A DNA stretch of 64,000 nucleotides from Denitratisoma oestradiolicum (lineage in GTDB: Bacteria; Pseudomonadota; Gammaproteobacteria; Burkholderiales; Rhodocyclaceae). Under the pieces are notes generated by a model. The model saw nothing but the letters and a program-made list of their open reading frames with translations, was not told the origin of the DNA and did no database searches. The translations under genes and the position numbers were made by a program. The stretch covers positions 2,994,501 to 3,058,500 of the forward strand of contig NZ_LR778301.1 in the NCBI RefSeq assembly GCF_902813185.1. Direction: 5' to 3'. Positions within the stretch are counted from its first letter, which is position 1. Every line of letters begins with the position of its first letter. Positions 57,487 to 64,000 of this stretch are shown here, piece after piece.

Positions 57487-58749
57487 TCAGCGCCGCCTGG
57501 GCGTCCAGGCTTCCATCGCCACCAAGCCGTCGGCCCGGCGCATGGCGGTATCCAGGGCCTCCTTGGCGGGTTTTTCGTTGCGCCAGACAAATTCCATTTC
57601 CTCCCCCAGAATTTCCCTCAACCGCTCCAGGCCTCCCCCCATGCGCACCCGCAGGGTCTTGGGCGCAGATAGCCGACGCTCGGCCAGATCCGCCACCGCC
57701 GCCGGCACGCCGGCTTCCCGCAGGGCCTTCAGGGCCTCGGGCATCATCGGCAGATAGCCGGTGGCCCGCACCCAGGCCCGCTGATTATCCGGTCGCATCA
57801 GGAAGGAAACGAAACGTGCCGCCACCTGATATTCCGGTTTCTTGAAGCCTGCCAGCATCCACAGACCGGCCCCGTCGGGCAGCACATTGCGCGGCATCAC
57901 GCCGTACTGGTCGTCGTAGTGGGGCAGCATGGCGGCCCCTGCCTGGATGCCCTCCCTGGCGATGTCGGCATAGAGGCTGGACTGGCTGGTGAGCATGGCG
58001 CACTCCCCGGAGAGGAAGTGGGCATCCCCCTCCCGGCGGGGGCCGTAGTAGCGGAAGTAGCGACTCTTGTACCAACTGGAGAGCAGGGCCAGATGCTTGA
58101 CGTTGATCAGGCTGTTGAAGGCGATGCGGTTGGGCCTCGCCAGCATCGGCTCGTTGTGCTGGGAGGAGAGGTTTTCCATATGCACCCAGGCAAAGCTGGA
58201 AGTGGTGAAAGGACAGGCGCTGCCCACGTCGAAGAGGGCGCCGGCGGCCTTTTGCACTTCCCACCAGGTTCGGGGCGGGCTCTCCGGATCGAGTCCGGCC
58301 TTGGTGAATGCCGCCTTGTTCCAGAACAGCACCGGTACCGACAGCCCCAAAGGCAGGGCCTGGAGACGGCCGGCAGCATCGTCCACCGCATCGGCCATCT
58401 GGGGATAGAAACGCCGGGGGTCCAGCTTTTCGCGGGATTCTTTCATGATTTCATGAAGAGGCCGGAAGCGGGGGCGGGTATCGAAAAAGGTCAGACTGTC
58501 GTCCGGGTCCAGCAGGGCCATCTGGGGCAGATGCCGCTTGTCCTCCACCCCCGCCAGTCCCTGAAGCACGACTCGGGCCTTGCCTTTTTGGGCATCGTTG
58601 AAACGCAGAGTCAGGGTTGCCAGAGCATCCAGGGCCTTGCCCTCCAGGGCATGCCGCAACACCACTTCCTGGGCATGGACCGGCGTCACCAGCATCACCA
58701 GCGCGGCTGCCAGGGCCGCCCACCCTCTATTCGACAACATATGCACCAT
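57487..58749 (-). CDS. Extracellular solute-binding protein (ABC family 1, UgpB-like), orphan
   Basis: 420 residues from ATG 58749 behind GGAGCGGGTG. Signal peptide ending TPVHA (about residue 26), then the sugar-type binding-protein fold: LTLRFNDAQKGKARVVLQG, FWNKAAFTKAGLDPESPPRTWWE (the WWE hinge of family 1 SBPs), GAGLWMLAGFKKPEYQVAARFVSFLM and YLPMMPEALK. Members bind sugars, glycerol-3-phosphate or polyamines in the periplasm. No permease or ATPase gene lies beside it, so its transporter must be elsewhere, or it acts as a receptor. Confidence 0.85.
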   Translation of the reverse strand: MVHMLSNRGWAALAAALVMLVTPVHAQEVVLRHALEGKALDALATLTLRFNDAQKGKARVVLQGLAGVEDKRHLPQMALLDPDDSLTFFDTRPRFRPLHEIMKESREKLDPRRFYPQMADAVDDAAGRLQALPLGLSVPVLFWNKAAFTKAGLDPESPPRTWWEVQKAAGALFDVGSACPFTTSSFAWVHMENLSSQHNEPMLARPNRIAFNSLINVKHLALLSSWYKSRYFRYYGPRREGDAHFLSGECAMLTSQSSLYADIAREGIQAGAAMLPHYDDQYGVMPRNVLPDGAGLWMLAGFKKPEYQVAARFVSFLMRPDNQRAWVRATGYLPMMPEALKALREAGVPAAVADLAERRLSAPKTLRVRMGGGLERLREILGEEMEFVWRNEKPAKEALDTAMRRADGLVAMEAWTPRRR

Positions 58750-58859
58750 CACCCGCTCCACCCTATCAACTGCGGCCCGCAGTCTAGCAGGGCTACCTTA
58801 ATCCTTCGTATTGGGAGAAACGTGGTTATTAATCCATGCCCATTCCCCCTCTCCCCCAA

Positions 58860-58909
58860 CCCCTCCCCCGCGAGGGGGAGGGGCGCTTCGTGAGTCGCTG
58901 ACGCGACTC
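58860..58909. repeat. Paired hairpins downstream of the ABC permease gene
   Basis: CCCCTCCCCC-GCGA-GGGGGAGGGG (58860-58883) and GAGTCGC-TGAC-GCGACTC (58892-58909), lying 7 bases beyond the permease stop on the minus strand. No clear T-run, so REP-like rather than a simple terminator. The 154-base gap shows no gene. Confidence 0.65.
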
Positions 58910-58915
58910 TTGTTA

Positions 58916-61384
58916 CTAAAGCGCTTCCCGCAACACCTGCATGGGGCTGCTGGCCAGGGCCTGACGGGTACCCAGCAGGCCGGCGGCCAGCACCAGGGCC
59001 GGGCCCAGCAGGAGACCGATCAGGGGCAGGTCGAAGGACGGCACATAGGGGAGATGAAATACCCAACGGGCCAGCAGGGCGCTGATCAGGCTGGCGCCCA
59101 GCCCCCCCAGCAGGCCGGTGGCCAGGCCCAGGGCGAGGAATTCGGCGGCCAGGGCCTGGCGCAACTGGAAGCTCCGTGCGCCCAGTGCCCGCAGCACCGC
59201 CAGTTCCTGGGCCCGCTCATCGGCGCTGGACTGGAGGGCGGCGTAGAGCACCGCCAGGCCAGCCAGGAGGGAGAAACCAAACACGGCCTGCACCGCCCGG
59301 GCCACCTGGTCCAGGGTGTCCTGCAACTGGCGCACCACGCTGGCCACGTCGATCACCGTCAGGTTGGGCAGTGCCCCCACCAGTTCATCCACGAAGCCGC
59401 TTTTTCGCGGCGGCAGGTGAAAGCTGGTGATGTAGCTGACGGGGAATTTTTCCAGCAGGCCCGGCGGGGCGATGACGAAGAAATTCACTCGCATGGAGTC
59501 CCAGTCCAGCTTGCGTAGCGATGTGATGGGGGCCGCCACCGTGTTGCCGGCGATGTCGTAGGTGAGTACGTCCCCCAGCCGGAGGCCCAGGGTCTCGGCC
59601 AGGCCCTGCTCCACCGAGAAGGCCGGGCCGGACCCGGCGCCATGCCAGCGGCCGCCGCTGATCCGGTTGCCCGCCGGCAACTGTTCGCCCCAGGAAAGAT
59701 TGAACTCCCGGTCCATCAGACGCTGGGCCCGCTCGTCGGCGTAATCCGCCGGCCCCACCGCCTTGCCGTTGATGGCCACCAGCCGGCCCCGCACCATGGG
59801 TTCCAGCAGTGGCGTCTCCAGGCCGGCGGCGGTGAAACGGGTTTGAAGCACGGCCCGCTGTTCCGGCTGGATATTGATGGCGAAGCGATTGGGCGCATCC
59901 GGGGGCACTCGGCTTTTCCAGGCCGCCAGCAGATCGTCCCGTGCCACGGTGATCAGCAGCAGGGTGGTCAGGCCCAGGCCCAGGGCCAGGGCCTGGATCA
60001 GGCTGCTGGCCAGGCGCCGGCGCAGGCTGGCCAGGCCGTAGCGCCAGCCGATGCCGCCGCCGTGGCGCAGGGGCCCGAGCAGAGCCAGCAGCAGCCGGGC
60101 CAGGATGCCGTAGATCAGGAAAGCGGCGGCGAAGCCCCCCAGCACAATCCCCCCCAGGGTGGCATCCCCCGCCACCCAGAACATCAGCCCGGCCAGGACC
60201 ACGGCCCCCAGCAGCCAGACCACCAGGGAGACCGGCTCCACTCCCCCGGTCTCCCGCCGCAGCACCCGCAAGGTCGATACCTTGCGCAATTGCAGCAGGG
60301 GCGGCAGGGCGAAGCCGGCCACCAGGGTCAGGCCGATGGCCAGCCCCTGGACCCAGGGCTGCCAGGAAGGCGGCGGCAGGGCCGGCCCCACCAGTCCGGC
60401 CAGAAACCTCTGCAACAGTTCCTGCACGCCATAGCCCACCAGGGAACCCACCAGCGCGGCCAGCAGGCCGAAGCCGATGAAGGCGCCGCCGTGGATCAGC
60501 AGCACCTGCCGACCGCTGGCCCCCAGACAGCGCAGCACAGCGCAGCCATCCAGGTGGCGCTCCATGTAGCGGTGGGCAGCGAGCCCCACGGCGATGGCAG
60601 CCAGCACCACGGCCAACAGGGCCGCCAGGCGCAGAAAGCGCTGGGCCCGTTCCAGCATCTGGCGCAACTCGGGGCGGGCGTTGTCCATGGTCTCCAGCTT
60701 TTCGCCCCGGCCCAGGCGGGGCTCCAGCCACTGACGAAAATCCGTCACCACGTCCTTCTCTCCCGCCAGGTGCAGGCGCCAGGTGATGCGGCTGCCGGGC
60801 TGGACCAAACCGGTGGAGGCCAGGTCCGCCTGGTGCATCAGCACCCGGGGACCGAAGGCCAGCAGATTGAGGCCCCGCTCCGGCTCCAGGGTCAGCAGGG
60901 CGGCGATGCGCAGTTCCCGGCTCCCCACCCGCAGCTCATCACCCACGGCCAGGTCCAGGGCGGATAGCAGACGTTCATCCACCCAGACACTGCCGGGTGG
61001 CGGCACCTCCCGGGTCGGGGCATCGGTCTGGCCCGAAGCGGAAGCGATGCGTAATCGACCCCGCAAAGGGTAATTGGATGAGACCACCTTGATGTCAGCC
61101 AGATGGCTGTGAGCATTGGCGGACACCATGCTGGGGAAGCTGGCGCTCTCGGCCCGGGCCAGGTTCCGGGCAGCGACTTCCCGCGCCACCGCCGCCGGCC
61201 AGGGATGGTCGGCACTGAGCAGCAGATCGCCCCCCAGCAGTTCGTGGGACTGCAACACCAGGGCCTGCTCCACCCGGTCGGTCAGGAAGGAGACGCTGGT
61301 CAAGGCCGCCACCGCCAGCACCAGGGCGAAGCCCAGCACGTTGAGTTCCCCAGCCCGGGCGTCGCGGACCAGCATGCGGAGCAT
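58916..61384 (-). CDS. FtsX/YbbP-family ABC transporter permease
   Basis: 822 residues from ATG 61384 (MLRMLVRDARAGELNVLGFA). Two tandem FtsX-type halves, each with three or four helices and a periplasmic MacB-like domain: helices near 20-40, 255-330, 375-470 and 700-800. The layout (about ten membrane segments, SSADERAQELAVLRALGA near the end) is that of YbbP, which pairs with the ATPase YbbA in lipoprotein or lipid handling. No ybbA gene is next to it in this window. The frame is open to 61507 but no good start lies there. Confidence 0.87.
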   Translation of the reverse strand: MLRMLVRDARAGELNVLGFALVLAVAALTSVSFLTDRVEQALVLQSHELLGGDLLLSADHPWPAAVAREVAARNLARAESASFPSMVSANAHSHLADIKVVSSNYPLRGRLRIASASGQTDAPTREVPPPGSVWVDERLLSALDLAVGDELRVGSRELRIAALLTLEPERGLNLLAFGPRVLMHQADLASTGLVQPGSRITWRLHLAGEKDVVTDFRQWLEPRLGRGEKLETMDNARPELRQMLERAQRFLRLAALLAVVLAAIAVGLAAHRYMERHLDGCAVLRCLGASGRQVLLIHGGAFIGFGLLAALVGSLVGYGVQELLQRFLAGLVGPALPPPSWQPWVQGLAIGLTLVAGFALPPLLQLRKVSTLRVLRRETGGVEPVSLVVWLLGAVVLAGLMFWVAGDATLGGIVLGGFAAAFLIYGILARLLLALLGPLRHGGGIGWRYGLASLRRRLASSLIQALALGLGLTTLLLITVARDDLLAAWKSRVPPDAPNRFAINIQPEQRAVLQTRFTAAGLETPLLEPMVRGRLVAINGKAVGPADYADERAQRLMDREFNLSWGEQLPAGNRISGGRWHGAGSGPAFSVEQGLAETLGLRLGDVLTYDIAGNTVAAPITSLRKLDWDSMRVNFFVIAPPGLLEKFPVSYITSFHLPPRKSGFVDELVGALPNLTVIDVASVVRQLQDTLDQVARAVQAVFGFSLLAGLAVLYAALQSSADERAQELAVLRALGARSFQLRQALAAEFLALGLATGLLGGLGASLISALLARWVFHLPYVPSFDLPLIGLLLGPALVLAAGLLGTRQALASSPMQVLREAL

Positions 61385-61394
61385 CAGCCTGAAA

Positions 61395-61475
61395 ATGCGT
61401 AAGCCGGAGCCCCGTGTAACCCTCGAGCACAGCGAGCCGATGAGTAGCCCCGCCCCGGGGCGGGGATGGGGGTGG
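61395..61475. repeat. Dispersed repeat A, copy 4 (inverted)
   Basis: On the minus strand it reads CCCCGCCCCGGGGCGGGG (palindrome, 61448-61465), CTACTCATCGGCTCGCTGTG, then CTCGAGGGTTAC. This corresponds to the 53.7 kb copy (GGGGCGGGGCTACCCCATCG and following). Lies in the gap between radA and the permease gene; the remainder of that gap shows no gene. Confidence 0.6.
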
Positions 61476-61564
61476 GGGGTGTTCAATTTGCCTTTGCGCA
61501 TTCTCATCCTCGGAGGGGCTGGCGACCATGCGCGTTAGGCACAGGTTGTGCAACCATGGGTGCG

Positions 61565-62938
61565 TCAAAGACTACGCAGATACTCCACTGCCTGTTCCAC
61601 CCGATCCACCGCCACCACCTCGATGCCCTTGATGGCCTGTTTGGGGGCGTTGGCCTTGGGGATCAGGGCGTGGGTGAAGCCCAGCTTGGCGGCCTCCTTC
61701 AGACGTTCCTGGCCTCGGGGCGCGGGGCGGATCTCGCCGGCCAGGCCCACTTCGCCGAAGGCCACCAACTTGGGTGGCAGGGGTCGATTGCGCAGGCTGG
61801 AGACGATGGCCAGCATCACCGCCAAGTCCGCCGCCGGTTCCTGGATGCGCACCCCACCCACGGCATTGACGAACACATCCTGGTCGAAGCAGGCAATGCC
61901 GGCATGGCGATGCAGCACCGCCAGCAGCATGGCCAGGCGCTGGGGCTCCAGGCCCACGGTGAGCCGGCGCGGACTGGGGCTGTGGGCCGTATCCACCAGG
62001 GCCTGGATTTCCACCAGCAGGGGGCGGGTGCCTTCCTGGGTCACCAGCACGCAGGAGCCCGCCACCTCCTGGGCGTGCTGGGAAAGGAACAGGGCCGAGG
62101 GGTTGGAGACACCCCGCAGCCCCTTGTCGGTCATGGCAAAGACCCCCAGCTCATTGACCGCGCCGAAGCGGTTCTTGAAAGCCCGCACCAGGCGGAAGCT
62201 GGAATGGGTGTCGCCCTCGAAATACAGCACCGTGTCCACGATGTGTTCCAGCACCCGGGGACCGGCGAGGGAACCGTCCTTGGTCACATGGCCCACCAGG
62301 ATCACGCAGATGCCGGTCTGCTTGGCCAGTCGGGTGAGCTGGGCCGAGCATTCGCGCACCTGGGCCACGGAACCGGGAGCCGATTGCAGCGCCTCGGAAT
62401 AGAGGGTCTGGATGGAGTCGATCACCGCCACCTCGGGCTTTTCCCGTTGCAGCACCGCCAGGATTTTTTCCAGGCTGATCTCCGCCAGCAACTGCATGTG
62501 ATCGGCCCCCAGTTGCAGGCGCCGGGCCCGCAGGGCCACCTGCTCCCCCGATTCCTCGCCGGAGACGTAGAGCACCGGCCGGCCGGCCTCGGAGAGCCGG
62601 GACAGGGCCTGCAACAGCAAGGTGCTCTTGCCGATGCCCGGATCGCCGCCGATCAGCACCACGCCCCCGGACACCAGGCCGCCCCCCAGCACCCGGTCGA
62701 ATTCCTCGATGCCCGTGGGCTGGCGCGGTTCCTCCAGGGGATTGATTTCTCCCAACCTTTGCAAGCGCCCGCCGTTGCCTCCGGCGATGGCGGCGAAGCG
62801 ATTGGTGCCAGCGGCGGCCGGCTCGGCGATGGTCTCCACCAGGGTGTTCCACTGCCCGCAGCCGGGGCACTGGCCCTGCCACTTGGGGCTGATGGCGCCG
62901 CACTCGGTGCAGGAATAGAGGGTCTTTGCCTTGGCCAT
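61565..62938 (-). CDS. radA: DNA repair protein RadA
   Basis: 457 residues from MAKAKTLYSCTECGAISPKW; the frame upstream is the shadow of alr. Zinc finger CTEC...CPGC at 10-28, Walker A GGDPGIGKSTLLLQ, YVSGEES, the RadA-specific FKNRFGAVNELGVF, and a C-terminal Lon-like domain. A hexameric helicase that extends recombination branches with RecA. Starts 2 bases after the alr stop. Confidence 0.96.
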   Translation of the reverse strand: MAKAKTLYSCTECGAISPKWQGQCPGCGQWNTLVETIAEPAAAGTNRFAAIAGGNGGRLQRLGEINPLEEPRQPTGIEEFDRVLGGGLVSGGVVLIGGDPGIGKSTLLLQALSRLSEAGRPVLYVSGEESGEQVALRARRLQLGADHMQLLAEISLEKILAVLQREKPEVAVIDSIQTLYSEALQSAPGSVAQVRECSAQLTRLAKQTGICVILVGHVTKDGSLAGPRVLEHIVDTVLYFEGDTHSSFRLVRAFKNRFGAVNELGVFAMTDKGLRGVSNPSALFLSQHAQEVAGSCVLVTQEGTRPLLVEIQALVDTAHSPSPRRLTVGLEPQRLAMLLAVLHRHAGIACFDQDVFVNAVGGVRIQEPAADLAVMLAIVSSLRNRPLPPKLVAFGEVGLAGEIRPAPRGQERLKEAAKLGFTHALIPKANAPKQAIKGIEVVAVDRVEQAVEYLRSL

Positions 62939-62939
62939 A

Positions 62940-64000
62940 TCAGTCTTCCACCTGGATCGCCACCCGGGCCGCCAGGGCGCAGAGCAGCTCGTAGCTGATG
63001 GTGCCGGCGGCAGCGGCCACCTCTTCCACCGGCAGGTGTCCGGCGGGGCCGACGCCCCAGAGGGTCGCGGGGCTGCCAACCTGGGCGGCGGGAATGTCGC
63101 TGAGATCCACGCAGATCTTGTCCATGGACACCCGCCCCACCAGCGGCACGCGCCGGCCGGACACCATCACCGGGGTACCTGTGGGGGCATGGCGGGGATA
63201 GCCGTCGCCATAGCCGCCGGCAATGATGCCGATACGCATGGGGCCGGAGGCGACGAAGGTGCTACCGTAGCCCACGGTGTCACCGGGGGCCAGCTCCCGA
63301 ACGGCCAGGACCTGGCTTTCCAGATTCATGACCGGCCTCAGGCCCAGGGCCTCGGCGCTATGGATGGCGGGGCAAGGCGAGCAGCCGTAAAGCATGATGC
63401 CGGGACGAGCCCAGTCACCGGCCCCGCCCCGTGCCCCCGGAAAGCGCACCAGGGCCGCCGAGTTGGCCAGGCAGATCGGCAGGCCGGCTGCTGCCCCGTC
63501 CCGGAAATCCGCCAGACAGGCCATCTGCCGGGTGATGCCGGCAGGTTCATCGGCGTCGGCGAAATGGGTCATCAGGGTGATGCCGGCCACCCGGGGCGAG
63601 GCCTGAAGCCAGGCCAGGGCCTGACGGAAGTCAGCCTGGTCAAGGCCCAGGCGGTTCATGCCGGTGTTGAGCTTGAGGTACACCGGCAGGGCCTCGGCCA
63701 GGCCATCGAGCATTGGGGAATCCACCAGCCAGCGCACCTGGGCCAGACTGTGGAGTACCGGCGTCAGGCGGTGCCGGGCGAAGCGGGGCAACTCGTCCTC
63801 GCTGTAGAAGCCTTCCATCATCAGCAGGGGCTGGCGGAGGCCGGCCTCCCGCAGGGCCTCGGCGCTCTCCAGTTCCAGCAGGGCGAAGCCGTCGGCCAGG
63901 TTGGACAGGGCATGGGCTACCCGGAACAGGCCATGGCCGTAGCCATTGGCCTTGACCACGCACCAGAGGGCCGTGGCGCCGCCGTACTGGCGGGCGACAG
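62940..64000 (-). CDS. alr: Alanine racemase (partial, N-terminus outside window)
   Basis: About 353 residues visible, cut at the window edge. Frame continues upstream through ARQYGGATALWCVVKANGYGHG, in which the Lys carries PLP. Other family motifs: LKLNTGMNRLGL, the YGCSP segment, PGDTVGYGSTF with the catalytic Tyr, and RVSMDKICVDLSD. It interconverts L- and D-alanine for peptidoglycan. Followed directly by radA. Confidence 0.95.
   Translation of the reverse strand, partial: VARQYGGATALWCVVKANGYGHGLFRVAHALSNLADGFALLELESAEALREAGLRQPLLMMEGFYSEDELPRFARHRLTPVLHSLAQVRWLVDSPMLDGLAEALPVYLKLNTGMNRLGLDQADFRQALAWLQASPRVAGITLMTHFADADEPAGITRQMACLADFRDGAAAGLPICLANSAALVRFPGARGGAGDWARPGIMLYGCSPCPAIHSAEALGLRPVMNLESQVLAVRELAPGDTVGYGSTFVASGPMRIGIIAGGYGDGYPRHAPTGTPVMVSGRRVPLVGRVSMDKICVDLSDIPAAQVGSPATLWGVGPAGHLPVEEVAAAAGTISYELLCALAARVAIQVED

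Overview
The window is GC-rich, gene-dense DNA from a Gram-negative bacterium, most likely a betaproteobacterium of the Rhodocyclales/Sterolibacteriaceae type. That guess rests on the hemCDXY order, minCDE, the queA-tgt-yajC-secDF cluster, heptosyltransferase WaaF, several c- and b-type cytochromes, and an operon that looks built for steroid side chains. I cannot name the species from sequence alone.

Layout. 1-5.7 kb: the heme genes hemC-hemD-hemX-hemY (minus strand, hemY cut by the window edge) and the division-site genes minC-minD-minE. 5.7-10.4 kb: a short-chain dehydrogenase, a small Cys4 protein overlapping a Rep-type helicase, a haloalkane dehalogenase and a small cytochrome c. 10.5-13.9 kb: an AT-richer patch between tRNA-Arg(CCG) and tRNA-Leu(CAA) with a decayed IS3-type transposase, a DUF5710 protein, an unknown protein and a retropepsin-like protease; this looks like an old island. 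14-20 kb: queA-tgt-yajC-x-secD-secF. 20-29 kb: cytochromes, purB, a glutathione transferase, a multi-PAS diguanylate cyclase, mnmA and nudJ.

29.7-36.7 kb: a six-gene operon (Ltp2-like aldolase, DUF35-MaoC fusion, MaoC hydratase, acyl-CoA synthetase, two acyl-CoA dehydrogenases). Its gene set matches the actinobacterial igr cluster (ltp2, chsH2, chsH1, chsE1/chsE2), which removes the last three carbons of the sterol side chain. The expected order of action is CoA activation, dehydrogenation by a heteromeric dehydrogenase, hydration, then retro-aldol cleavage.

36.9-46.4 kb: the most interesting part, a selenocysteine island. A 2-hydroxyacid-dehydrogenase-like gene is followed by selA, selB (GTG start overlapping selA) and selC (tRNA-Sec, UCA anticodon). 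A few bases beyond a palindromic repeat lies a three-gene operon: a conserved protein of unknown function, a true selenoprotein of the UGSC family whose gene is split by an in-frame UGA at 42839-42841, and a KAS III-like enzyme with exchanged catalytic His/Asn positions. Two convergent AraC-type regulators, paralogous to each other, follow. The selenocysteine machinery and one of its clients therefore sit side by side; selD is not in the window.

46.4-64 kb: a PilJ-N-domain protein and a partner, ilvE, a small zinc protein, waaF, phosphomannomutase, an EAL-like/HDOD protein, a Nudix hydrolase, alaS, an orphan solute-binding protein, a large FtsX/YbbP-type ABC permease, radA and the truncated alr. 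Two families of dispersed palindromic intergenic repeats punctuate the window: one with a conserved end resembling GGACTTAATCGGTGTTTCC, one sharing the core ATCGGCTCGCTACGCTCGAC. No CRISPR array, prophage, rRNA or intact insertion sequence was seen.
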